Below, piece after piece: positions 33,378 to 43,524 of a stretch of DNA of 64,000 nt. The DNA is from Adineta ricciae (taxonomy: Eukaryota; Rotifera; Eurotatoria; Adinetida; Adinetidae). Numbering within the stretch: position 1 is the stretch's first letter; the number at the start of each line of letters is the position of its first letter. The notes beneath the pieces were generated by a model. It saw nothing but the letters and a program-made list of their open reading frames with translations. It had not been told where the DNA came from and did no database searches. The stretch covers positions 62,001 through 126,000 of the forward strand of contig CAJNOJ010000217.1 in the NCBI GenBank assembly GCA_905250025.1, in the 5' to 3' direction. The translations under genes were made by a program, and so were the position numbers.

Positions 33378-34574
33378 AGTGAGCTTCAATTTCTATCGTA
33401 AATTTGAACACTTTTATATTTCTTCTAGTGGCTGTCTTTCTATTATTAACGTTCATTGCTGTTGTTACACAAGGAAAGTCAGCAAGTATTTCTCCAGCTG
33501 TCGACTATCATCTACCAGGTAAACGTCGCGAAGGCTATCTATGCTCATAACAATATTTGACTGTTCTATCTAGATTGGGAAGACACCGGTAGTATGAATT
33601 ATGCACGAGCATCGCACACATCGACGTTATTAGTTAGTGGGAAAGTATTAGTTACTGGTGGAGTCAGTAATAATACTAAATATCATGATACTGCTGAATT
33701 GTATGATATTAAAAGTCAAACGTGGACATTGACTGGCAAAATGAATCATCCACGAGTACTACATACAGCAACTATTCTAGAAGATGGATCGGTCTTAGTG
33801 GTTGGCGGATCTTATCTAAAGGCTGGCTTAAGTTCTGCTGAGCTGTACAATATAACAACAGGAACTTGGACAATGACTGGTAAGACAAGTTCTCCACGAT
33901 TTGGTCATACGGCGTCTTTACTATCAAATGGAAAAGTGCTAATTATTGGTGGTTCTAATGGAACTCGTTTTTTGAAGAGTGCTGAACTATATGATCCATT
34001 AACAAGAGTTTGGACAACTACGAGTAGTATGAGAATATCACGATTTGATTTCACAGCATCGGTGTTAACAACCGGAAAAGTACTGATTGCTGGTGGAGTA
34101 ACAGACGAGGATGCATCAGGTGGTAATGAATTGTATGATCCGACGACAGGAGACTGGACACCTGTTAGTAACATGAATATGCAACGATTTGGTCATACAG
34201 CATCTGTGCTAAGAAATGGGAAAGTGTTAGTTGCTGGTGGATTTAACATTGATTTTACAAATACTGCCGAATTATACGATCCATCAACGGATGTTTGGAC
34301 AAACACAGGTTTGTTGCATCAAGCGCAAGCTTTCCATACAGCATCTACGTTCAAAAACGGAACGATACTAGTCACGGGAGGATATGGTTCTTCTGGTCAC
34401 TTCTCAAAATATTCGGAAGTGTATAATTCACTAACGGGAAGCTGGATGATTACGGATAGTGTCGACCATCCACGATATGAGCATAGTACAACCGTCCTGC
34501 CGAGTGGAAAGGTGCTGATGTCCGGAGGAATCGATAGCAATTCTATTTATCTAAATAGTGCTGAGTTGTTATAA
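33378..34574 (+). CDS. Secreted bacterial-type kelch propeller
   Basis: Exons 33378 (only the A of the start codon), 33429..33518 and 33574..34574, giving 363 residues. The signal-peptide frame at 33429 has no Met of its own. Joining the GTGAGC donor at 33379 to the TTCTTCTAG acceptor gives ACC-A|TG-GCT, a start codon split by a 50 nt intron in strong Kozak context. A signal peptide (VFLLLTFIAVVTQG) follows. Exon 3 has seven kelch blades of about 46 residues, each with HTA(S/T)xLxxGKVLVxGG then AELYDPxTxxWTxT. This blade form is common in myxobacterial and other bacterial secreted proteins, so transfer is likely, with the signal exon and introns added in the host. It is extracellular, with unknown ligand. 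AATAAA is at 34587-34592. Confidence 0.8.
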
Positions 34575-34936
34575 TTATTTTAGATCAATAAATAATAAAA
34601 AAAAACAATTTCTTTCATCTTCAAATGTCTTTGTTAAACGAAAAGATGGAATAAATGAATCTATTTTTTTCATTCATATTTCATGCATCACTTTCAACGT
34701 GAAGTAATTGCTTATTGGTGAGTAGAATAACATGCGCGTCTTTACATCCGAGATTAGCATGTGTTAAACTCTATGTACCGTATCTAGAAAATATCAAACG
34801 ATGTTTATAATGTCACGAACGTGCTCTGTACGAGAATACAGTAGAACACAATCATCTTTATTTCGACATTATCCAAGGAAGAGATCAGAGTCATACGAGA
34901 GAAGAAAGCGGTGTAATCTGATAGAAATCTTCAACA

Positions 34937-35605
34937 ATGAAACTCGTTCCTATCGTTTTACTTATTCTCGCCGGTGCAATTGCGAATACTGTAACCGCGG
35001 AGAAATCATCAGAGTCGGCAATAGGAGAAACATCTCATCAATTCGATCTCCATAAGAAAATCATATCGATATCAGTAAGTGAATCGAACTAAGAAATCAA
35101 CCGTTTTGCTGATACTTTCGGTTTATAGAATGTTCCTATTGCATCCACTTCTCCATACAATCTGGCTATTCAGTTTGGTCAGATTCTTTATCTGAGTGGA
35201 CAACTTGGAAGAAACCTTACAACAGGTCAATTGATATCGGATGATACTCAAAATCAAACTTATCAGGCGCTGCATAATATACAAGACCTATTACATGCTG
35301 CAGGATCTGATATCACTAAATTGTTACAATGTCGTGTGTATCTAACCGATATAAACGACTATCAAGTGATGAATCAAGTTTATGCAGCGTTTTTTTCATC
35401 AACTGAACTCTATCCAGCACGTGCAACTGTTGCAGTCACCGCTTTAGCATCCAACGCGAAAGTAGAAATTGAATGTACTGCCTTCACGACACGATCTACA
35501 AGCAGTGAGACACATTCAAATGGTCATAAATGCTCGGTGATTCCATCGAATTTCATCGTGTTTGGTATTTTTTCCTATTTTATAGCACATTTTTTCGCTT
35601 TTTGA
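34937..35605 (+). CDS. Secreted RidA/YjgF-family protein
   Basis: Exons 34937..35074 and 35129..35605 (GTAAGT donor, 54 nt intron, phase 0), 204 residues. Residues 1-21 form a signal peptide (KLVPIVLLILAGAIANTVTA). A full RidA domain follows: ISxSxxxPxASTSPY, GQILYLSGQLG, the CRVYLTDINDY block with the substrate-binding Arg, and YPARATVAV with VEIECTAF. RidA deaminates reactive enamine/imine intermediates, normally in cytosol or mitochondria. Here the tail is small polar residues followed by a C-terminal hydrophobic stretch (VIPSNFIVFGIFSYFIAHFF), as in GPI-anchor signals. The combination of signal peptide and hydrophobic tail points to the cell surface. Confidence 0.85.
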
Positions 35606-36068
35606 AATGTTTACACTGCCATCAGAACTTTTTCATATTAACGAATTTAGTGAGTTTTAGAAATATTGATAGAAATAAATAAGCCACTTACAGGAACAAA
35701 GATTAACTCATGCACCCACTCACCCACACTTGTCTAAATCAGCTATTCATGTAAGTATATTGATGTGCTGTTGATACGAGCGGATTTAAAGAGAAAATCG
35801 CGTGTAACACATAACTTTTAGTCGAATCACGCATAAGCAATAAAATAGACGCGCAATATAAATCATGCGAAAAAGAATGGTATGGGAATCATTTTCTGGT
35901 GTGCAATTTCAAAAAGAATAGAACAAAGTAAAAAACATATCGATGCATGAAAACACGCAATTCATTTTAAGTTAAATCCAGCATAATTTCTAGTCGCTGT
36001 ATTTTCAACAGAAGGTCTACTTTCGTATTAGACAACACGCTTTTATTAATAAAATACCTCATTGCTAA
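35606..36068. other. Intergenic, no gene seen
   Basis: Flank between the RidA gene and the GPCR gene. No coding signal. Confidence 0.45.
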
Positions 36069-37104
36069 ATGTCATCACTAAATGACACATTACTCTTCGT
36101 TCAACAACAGCTTACTCAATATATATTTTCATCTTACCTCATTTTCGGTATGATAGGTTGTTGTCTCAATATCATACTACTTAGTCGACGGCACTTTCGA
36201 ACAATATCTTGCTGCATCTGTAAGTTTATATATCTTTCTGAGATATTCTTCTTGCTATTATTATTGCTTAGATTTCATCGTGTCATCGATAGCAATGTTA
36301 GTTGTTCTACCCATGGGTGTTGGAACGTATGTCTACGCACTTTGGCATGACAATCCATATACAACAAATCAAGCTTTCTGTAAGCTTCGCACCTATGCAC
36401 TTCAATCCATGACAATGATATATCGATGGTGTATCGTTGCTGCATGTGTCGATCGTTGCATATCGATTTCAACCAATGCTCGCCTAAGAAATTTTGCTTC
36501 CGTTCGTATTGCTCAGCGTGTCACTCTATTGATTGTTGTCGTTTGGTTGACGTTACCAATACAAGTTCTCGCACTAATCGATTTGAGGAATGATCGATGT
36601 GGTGTTTTATATAACGTGGGTTTATCCCTGTATTTCAGTTTTTATACAATAACAACAGGAAGTATTCTTCCCGTTTCAATTATGATCATTTGTGCTGTGC
36701 TCATCTCTCGAAGTCTTGAGATGAGACGACAACACCGCCGTCAACTTGCTGTTAATCAATATGACCGGTTAGATCGAAAACGTGATCGACAGGCTTTTGT
36801 CATGCTTTTATTTCAAGCAATTGTATTTCTCATAACTCAGACACCACTCATGCTCCTATTCTTTTGCAATGCTGCAACGATTCATATCACGAATAAGTCA
36901 GCCAACCAAGTAGCAATTGAACGGTTTACGGTTTTTATGGTCGATATGATCTTATATCTTTTCCCTACTATATCATTCTATTTATATACAATGGCGTCAC
37001 GTCAGTTCCGTCGCGAATTTATCGAACTATTCCGTTCTGCGATAAAACCTCGACGTCAAAACAATACCAATCAAGTAAATCCAGTACTAAATGAAATACT
37101 ATAG
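36069..37104 (+). CDS. Rhodopsin-like GPCR
   Basis: Exons 36069..36219 and 36272..37104 (GTAAGT donor, TTGCTTAG acceptor, 52 nt, phase 1), giving 327 residues and seven helices. TM1 contains SYLIFGMIGCCLNIILL. Cys before TM3 is in AFCKLRTYALQ. The DRY position reads VDRCIS in AACVDRCISIS, so Asp-Arg is kept. An ICL3 rich in Arg/His/Gln and a TM7 with a P in LYLFPTISFYLYT follow. Class A peptide-receptor character; ligand unknown. The pseudogene at 29909-30630 is its closest relative here and the receptor at 14118-15158 is more distant. Confidence 0.82.
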
Positions 37105-37905
37105 GCATTCATGTATATAATGATTTTTAGTTCTAACAGATTTGTGAATGATGCCAAAAAAAAACTTTACAATCTCGAGACGGTCACAAAATAGAAGTGT
37201 ACTTTCGCGAAATAAACTAACGATAGACAGCTCACGGATAATATGATTTACGCCGTTGTCTTTATTAATGACTATATCTGTAATAGTCCACGTACAGGGA
37301 ATGTCAGAACGAGAAACAAAGAGTTCGTGGCATTTCTACAGCATTAAGTCGGAATAATCCAATACAAGAGACCAATCAAGATTGGATTAGTATTTAAATG
37401 CTAAAAATACTCTCTAATTGACGGCGTCCAATATAAATGTATTCAATATCCACAGGTTCGTTCCATGTCTAAAAATGTGTATCCTTTAAATTTGTTAGCG
37501 AAATATAATCTACGTAAACTGTTCTATTTCAAAATATTATTACATACTACAACTCAGTATATTCTATAAATAAATACGCTACATTACAGGATAAAGAAGA
37601 AAAATAAATAAATCAACGTTACGGTAAGCAAGGTATGGTTTTTCGTTTTGACTCATATCTTATGCGCTATTTCATATAAGAAGAATAGAGATATATTCAT
37701 GCGATTGACGTCAATGGATCAAAATAGGTCACTAATTGCGATAAAACGTTTTATAAAGTATGACTTATTTCACCAAATCGTCATTTTTTTCAAAGACGCA
37801 TATATCGCCAAAGAATAGTATAAATGGTGAGGCCTCAGAACCTTAAAAAACCATAAGAAACAAAACACTTGACTATATATTAAGCCCATTGCATTACTGT
37901 ACCAA
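37105..37905. other. Intergenic, no gene seen
   Basis: AT-rich flank. TATAAA at 37819-37824 lies 82 nt before the next start codon and may be its TATA box. Confidence 0.4.
37819..37824 (+). promoter_or_regulatory. TATA-box-like TATAAA
   Basis: Located 82 nt upstream of the hydrolase ATG at 37906. Sequence match only. Confidence 0.3.
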
Positions 37906-39810
37906 ATGAATCCGTATAGAATATGTCCATGGTGGACTGTTTGCATCTACGTGTTAGTGCTTCTGATTAATAGATCCATGGCTGTCGACAATCCACCTTT
38001 CGTTGCTAGACATGGTTTGACTTCATCTGCGTATCAAACATTGTACAATCAACTTGCTCAACAATCGTATCGACTTCTTTATATCACTGGTTACACTGCC
38101 TACAGTCAAGAAAAGTTTGCAGTTTATTTCGAAAAATCAAGTGGACCACCGCAAATCTGCCGTCACGGACTAACTAGTAGTCAATATCAACAAGCATTTA
38201 ATGATGCCGCAGCACAAGGTTACAGCCTAGTTCTTGTCAATGGATACACTGATACCAATGGCTTGGATAAGTACGTAGCTATCTGGGAAAAGCCTGCTGG
38301 TAGTGTTGCTCCTTTGGAGGCTAGACATGGAATGACTGGTGGACAATACCAAAGCGAATTTGATAGTTGGACTAACAAAGGATACAGACTGAAACATGTT
38401 AGTGGATATGCGATCAACGATCAAGCACGTTATGCAGCTATTTTTGAAAAACTTGCTGGTGCTCCTGCCCAAGTTGCAAGACACGGACTTACTGCTGCAC
38501 AGTATCAAACTGTGTTCAATACTCAAACCAGTGCCGGATACGTTCCTGTCCTTGTTTCGGGCTACACGGTCAATGGTGTTGACTACTATGCTGCTATTTT
38601 TGAGAAGAAAGCCAGTGATCCGTGGATTGCTCGCCATGGAATGAGTAGTAAGACATACCAAGGAGAGTTTACTAACAATTACTACCAAGGTTATCGTCTC
38701 AAAGTTATTTGTGGTTATTCGAAGAATAATGTTGACCTATATGCTGCTATCTGGGAGAATCCTAACATGAAAGGAACTGATCTTTCGTTGATCGATAGTA
38801 AAATTCAAACGTATATGAACAAAAATTCAATTCCCGGTTTATCAATTGCAATTACTAGACAAGAAAGACTCGTTTTTGCCAAGGGCTACGGATATGCCGA
38901 CCAGGACACGGGTGAAAAAGTTCATCCTGATCATTTGTTTCGAATTGCTAGTGTCTCTAAACCTATGACTGGTATTGCTATTATGGAACTCATCGAACAA
39001 GGCAAATTTTCACTCACTTCAAAAGTATTTGGTGCATCTGGCCTCCTTGGAACAACGTATGGAACAAAACCTTATGGTCAACGCGTTTTAAATATCACCG
39101 TACGGCACCTTCTTGAACATACTAGTGGATTTTCAAATGATGGTGGCGATCCGATGTTTATGAATACGAATCTCAACCAGAAAGATCTTATCAGTTGGGT
39201 ACTCGATAATCGAACTCCAAAAAATGTCCCGGGAACCACGTACGAATACCTTAATTTCGGATACACTCTACTGGGAAGAATCATTGAAAAGGTTTCAGCA
39301 CAAACTTATGAACTGTTTCTTCGCAACCAAATCTTTAATAATGCTCCGCAAACTAGTAAGATGCTCATTGGCGGAGATACCTTAGCTGATAAAAAACCAA
39401 ACGAAGTTACCTACTATCCAAGTAGTGCATACAATCTTCTCATGCGGCGAATGGATGCCCACGGTGGCTGGATTGCACGACCAATCGACCTTGTAGGCAT
39501 CATGACAAAAGTAGATGGATTTAGTTTGAAAACAGACATTTTGTCTAGTAGCACGATTACTACGATGTGGACAGGCTCTTCAGCAAACGCTGGATACGGT
39601 AAAGGATGGATTTTAGATAGCTCTTATAGAGGTCACAACGGTGCCATGTCAGGAACAATCGCATTTCTAGTTCGAAGAAATGACGGCCTGTCGTATGCGT
39701 TCACCGTAAACACAAGACCTGCCAATGACAGTTTCGCATTTCAATTGAAAGGAACAATGGATACCATCGTCTCAAGTGTGAATACGTGGCCCGCCTACGA
39801 TCTCTTCTAA
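37906..39810 (+). CDS. Secreted tandem-repeat / beta-lactamase-fold hydrolase
   Basis: Intronless, 634 residues. A signal peptide covers about 1-26 (CIYVLVLLINRSMA). Five repeats of 51-54 residues start at R35, R86, R140, R192 and R243, each (A)RHG(L/M)(T/S)xxxYQ...GYR(L/P)xxxxGY...YAA(I/V)(F/W)EK. This is the bacterial tandem repeat domain (BTRD-type). The second half is a class C beta-lactamase/esterase-like serine hydrolase with all three motifs: S349-V-S-K352, Y448-L-N450 and H577-N-G579. The same pairing is known in bacteria and in fungal polyglycine hydrolases, which cut host proteins. It is inferred to be a secreted amidase, peptidase or esterase acquired from microbes; the substrate is unknown. 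Confidence 0.87.
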   Translation: MNPYRICPWWTVCIYVLVLLINRSMAVDNPPFVARHGLTSSAYQTLYNQLAQQSYRLLYITGYTAYSQEKFAVYFEKSSGPPQICRHGLTSSQYQQAFNDAAAQGYSLVLVNGYTDTNGLDKYVAIWEKPAGSVAPLEARHGMTGGQYQSEFDSWTNKGYRLKHVSGYAINDQARYAAIFEKLAGAPAQVARHGLTAAQYQTVFNTQTSAGYVPVLVSGYTVNGVDYYAAIFEKKASDPWIARHGMSSKTYQGEFTNNYYQGYRLKVICGYSKNNVDLYAAIWENPNMKGTDLSLIDSKIQTYMNKNSIPGLSIAITRQERLVFAKGYGYADQDTGEKVHPDHLFRIASVSKPMTGIAIMELIEQGKFSLTSKVFGASGLLGTTYGTKPYGQRVLNITVRHLLEHTSGFSNDGGDPMFMNTNLNQKDLISWVLDNRTPKNVPGTTYEYLNFGYTLLGRIIEKVSAQTYELFLRNQIFNNAPQTSKMLIGGDTLADKKPNEVTYYPSSAYNLLMRRMDAHGGWIARPIDLVGIMTKVDGFSLKTDILSSSTITTMWTGSSANAGYGKGWILDSSYRGHNGAMSGTIAFLVRRNDGLSYAFTVNTRPANDSFAFQLKGTMDTIVSSVNTWPAYDLF

Positions 39811-40386
39811 AACTGACATATACTCATTACCTTTAATACATTTTAATTTTTCTACAATTTTTTTTTTCTTTTTCAATAAATATTGACAAGCTCCCTATAT
39901 CATCATACATTTCTTTGTCAGATATTGGCCCATCAATCTGAATAATTATCGCATAACTAGCACGGATACTCTCACATCCAATGCTTATCTCAGACCAATT
40001 TTTGCTGACCTGGCTTAGAAAACAATGCATATTCAAGCTTTTTTTGTGATAATTCTGAATACAGTTTAAAAGTAATCTTTTATGTTGCCTTTCTTTCAAC
40101 TTCAAATTCGATTACGTACGCAATGAATGCGATGCTCCTTACTTCCTCGGAACTGTATGCGAGTGTGTAGATCAAAGCAAAAACAGATTTATTTTAACAT
40201 ATACACCATAAAACTCTTTGTAATGATAACATTTCAGTGCAGTATGTTATTACACAAGTATAAATAGAAACTGACTCATACTTGAAGATTGGAAAAAACC
40301 CGTTCCTACATCCATAAAATGTTTCTTTCTGTTCTATGATTTAAGAGAATTTTTACTCGCTGAGTTATTCACGGAGGAAAGATTAG
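39811..40386. other. Intergenic with weak minus-strand frame
   Basis: A minus-strand open frame at 39833-40105 has a somewhat protein-like stretch (ASYAIIIQIDGPISDKEMYD) but no ATG near its start and no recognised domain. It could be a relic of a lost gene. TATAAATA at 40259-40266 lies upstream of the alpha-kinase gene. Confidence 0.3.
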
Positions 40387-41130
40387 ATGGATGGTATAAC
40401 TAAACAATCTTCATATAATTTCGATCAATATGCATGGCCACCTGATGGTGATTTCTATCCCGGTCGATTCATCACTGATTGTGTACACTTAGCTTCGGGT
40501 AGTTGTAGAGCAGCCTATCTCGGCAAGGACACATCAACCAATCAACCAATCGTTATTAAACAGTTCATCGCCGAACGTGTACATGCTTCTAAACTGGATC
40601 GTTACTGGTCAGAAGATATACAAGCATCTAATATTGCCCAAGATATCACGAATAAATATAATGAATATATGAATACATCAAAACCGATTTATTTCGTTGT
40701 TCCTGTCGTGCACCACTGCTTTAAAGATATCGGACGGCCATTTCGACCGAGCGAAAGAGTTCTTATCGAACCTTACCTCGGAGATACTTATGAAAAGTTC
40801 AACACCAATCATGGTTTAGTTCTAAAACCAGTAAGTCAAGGATTATCAATGGCAACTCTTTCACACTTCAGTTACCATATCACACGAGGACAGTATCTTC
40901 TTTGTGACTTACAAGGTGTGAAGAAAAAGGACAGGTACATTCTAACTGATCCAGTCATATGTTCACTTAACGAACAATTTGGTTTAACGGACTTGGGAGA
41001 AGATGGTATTCGATCATTTTTTGCTAATCATCAGTGTACACCATTATGTGAAAGAAGTTGGCTGAAACATCCATCACCTCAACCCTATCCTGATCATCAA
41101 AACTTACACGGAACACTATTTCGCATATGA
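40387..41130 (+). CDS. Alpha-type protein kinase domain
   Basis: Single exon, 247 residues, consisting almost only of the kinase domain. Atypical alpha-kinase features (eEF2K, MHCK and TRPM7 class) are seen in order: a GSCRAAY loop, the ATP-binding Lys in IVIKQFIAE, RVLIEPYLGDTYEKFNTN, the catalytic segment FSYHITRGQYLLCDLQGV, then ILTDPVICS, and a GLTDLGEDGIRSFFANHQCT tail with the H-x-C...C zinc-binding residues. These enzymes phosphorylate Ser/Thr within helices. No other domain (calmodulin site, WD, channel) is present, so the regulator and substrate are unknown. Confidence 0.92.
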   Translation: MDGITKQSSYNFDQYAWPPDGDFYPGRFITDCVHLASGSCRAAYLGKDTSTNQPIVIKQFIAERVHASKLDRYWSEDIQASNIAQDITNKYNEYMNTSKPIYFVVPVVHHCFKDIGRPFRPSERVLIEPYLGDTYEKFNTNHGLVLKPVSQGLSMATLSHFSYHITRGQYLLCDLQGVKKKDRYILTDPVICSLNEQFGLTDLGEDGIRSFFANHQCTPLCERSWLKHPSPQPYPDHQNLHGTLFRI

Positions 41131-41284
41131 AGTTACGGTATCTATGTCTTGATTTTGTTTACAATAAATCTATTCTGTTCAAGCGATTGTTGAGAATATA
41201 ACTGCTGTCCGATCGAAAATAAGATATCATGTGATGTAACAGTTTATTTATTTCTCAATAAAACACATCAAAATATCCCGCGCG

Positions 41285-42622
41285 TTAAGCTATTCGTGGA
41301 AACATATCGTAGGTCTGTTCTTTTATCTCACGGCATTGTACCTTGTGAAATTCTTGATTGCGCGTCTTGTTGAATTTCTGTTGACATTCATCTTTCGATT
41401 CCAGACAAATAAAACAGAATGTATATCCACAGGAATAACAATTGTGATATTTACACCGACCGCCAAATGCACCTGTATAGAAACATTTTGGACACGTGCG
41501 GCGACTTGGTATCTTCAAATTGGGATCAAATTCAAGACATGGAAGTAACTCGTAGGTAATCTTTGTCTCATAATCACAATTATTATGGCATGTATATTTC
41601 ACATTGTCCATCGTATTTGAATCCCAGTCTTTGTTACAGAAAAAGCATATATTTCTACCACACGCGTTGCATTGCTGCTTGGAATACATTGTGTCATTCG
41701 ACATCAGTGAACCACAACGGCAAATTTGAAAATTTATATACTCCAGCATTTTTCGCGATTGATGAAGACAATCGATCAGTCTTAAGAACGATTCGGATTT
41801 GAAGAATTGTCTTGGTTGGACTAATTTATGACAATCAGTGCATTTCAAATTAAAATTCGTGCTTTTGTAGTAGGTGATGAAGCATTCAGCACATATCGGC
41901 CAACAACATAACTGTGCACATTTTTTCGTTTCTTGACAAGCGACGCATATCGCATTTCTATGCATTGATCTTTCTAATTCTTGTGGCAGATATTGTTTGA
42001 TTTCATCTATGATTTTGGCAACTTCCATATACGACTGTGTGTTTTGACTTCTCGATCCACCTTTCATTCGTTGTAGAACAAAGATGGTGACGCCATTTTG
42101 GATCAAGCTTTTTTGCATATTGAAACGAGAGGAATCGAACAAATCAAGCTGCTTGCTTTCAATTATAAATCGGTAATCATCGACGTCAGTACTGATATTC
42201 TTCTCAACGACTTTTCGAAATTCTGCTAAGCTTGGACTGCTCCTGATTTGTACTTGAATTGTTTGTCCTTTCATGACCATAAATGAAATATTGATCGGTG
42301 GACTGGCACTTGCAACTGCCCCTTCAGATGAATAATACCGTCCATTTACAGCTGGATTATACTGCAGCCTATCTTTTCGTACTGGATTGATTTTCATATT
42401 GTTCATACCGTCGTTAAGATCATATGAAGGAGAACGATAGAGTTGTTTGGCTGGTAGCGGAGCGTATTCTCTTTGAGGAGCATAATCATTTGAATATTGA
42501 TTTTGTCTTTCTCGTGGTGGAAAATTCATTTCGAGCCTTCTTTCTGGTGGTGGGGAATATCTTGATCCTCTGTATTCTTGTAGTGGCCTACGAACATCAT
42601 CCATACTTGTGTTGGGTCGCAT
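41285..42622 (-). CDS. Ubl-RBR E3 ubiquitin ligase (parkin-like)
   Basis: 445 residues from the ATG at 42622. The frame stays open to a TTTTTTTATAG acceptor-like site at about 42665, so a 5' exon is possible. The N-terminal 105 residues are Pro/Arg/Tyr-rich and disordered. A ubiquitin-like domain lies at about 112-186. RING1 starts at C226/C229, an IBR follows (CRCG, CNAC, CFFC, then C..C), and RING2 has C377, C380, C390, C395, C398, C403 and C406. C390 in GGRC is in the place of the catalytic cysteine that forms the ubiquitin thioester, although the usual GGC is spaced by one Arg. The order Ubl, RING1, IBR, RING2 is that of parkin, without a clear RING0. Confidence 0.82.
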   Translation of the reverse strand: MRPNTSMDDVRRPLQEYRGSRYSPPPERRLEMNFPPRERQNQYSNDYAPQREYAPLPAKQLYRSPSYDLNDGMNNMKINPVRKDRLQYNPAVNGRYYSSEGAVASASPPINISFMVMKGQTIQVQIRSSPSLAEFRKVVEKNISTDVDDYRFIIESKQLDLFDSSRFNMQKSLIQNGVTIFVLQRMKGGSRSQNTQSYMEVAKIIDEIKQYLPQELERSMHRNAICVACQETKKCAQLCCWPICAECFITYYKSTNFNLKCTDCHKLVQPRQFFKSESFLRLIDCLHQSRKMLEYINFQICRCGSLMSNDTMYSKQQCNACGRNICFFCNKDWDSNTMDNVKYTCHNNCDYETKITYELLPCLEFDPNLKIPSRRTCPKCFYTGAFGGRCKYHNCYSCGYTFCFICLESKDECQQKFNKTRNQEFHKVQCREIKEQTYDMFPRIA

Positions 42623-42665
42623 GAGAGGAGGAGGTTGTCGTTGTTGTCCTCGAGGATCGAATCCC

Positions 42666-43524
42666 TATAAAAAAACAAAGATTAAATATTTGACTATGAC
42701 AAGACATCCTGCTCTCAAGCGCATATATCTGCTACCACTATGACTGGCATTTTATAGTGGCAAGAGTATATGTATATGAGTACAAGCATATAAACAATTC
42801 GAGGAAGCGTAAAGAGGTAGAAAATACGTTTACATCCATTGGAAGCTAACATTAGAGTCTAACTATTGTATGGCAAAAAAGTAGGTGCATGAAATAAATG
42901 AATTACTCTATTTGGTCTACTTTGCTTCTTCTCTTTTGAAAGTTTGACGGTGGACATAACTTGAAATCGGTCTAAAATAGAAATCCAACGGGCTGTTATG
43001 CAAATCAATTAGTACAGCCAAACTACTGACAATCTTGATAATGCAATATATTTAATTAATACTTTACGTCAGTTACGAGAAACAGTTTTAAATAGAGAAT
43101 TTCAACTGGGGAAAACCAACTTTGTCTTCCTCTTCTTCCGAGAGATGTTGTGCAATATATGCTGCGTCGTTTTTTCTCTTCTTGCATTTTGAATGTTGGA
43201 AAAAACCCATGTTTGTGTAATTTGAAAAAGCATTTGTACTATAAAAAGAAAACGAATACCCATATATAAGTATGAGTTCGTGATTGTTTGTACTTTTTCA
43301 TACGTAATTCATCGAGACACGTTACCTGTAGTTACTTACAATATCGAGCAACTTAAGTTTTTATAATAAATTTAAAACGTCTTATCTGAATCACTTTCAA
43401 ATCATATCAGAATCAATATTGTATGGGGTACGTATGGCAGTGCTTCTAGGTTATGTTTGAAGCTTTTAGAGTTTCTAATTGACTTTATATTGTGTTTTTG
43501 GCAAACAGGGACTAAGACATTGAC
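42666..43524. other. Intergenic / divergent 5' flanks
   Basis: Lies between the divergent RBR and USP genes. A possible short minus-strand 5' exon (ATG TCC ACC GTC near 42955) cannot be joined in frame to the RBR gene. A TTTTTGGCAAACAG acceptor-like site at about 43508 precedes the USP start. Confidence 0.35.
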
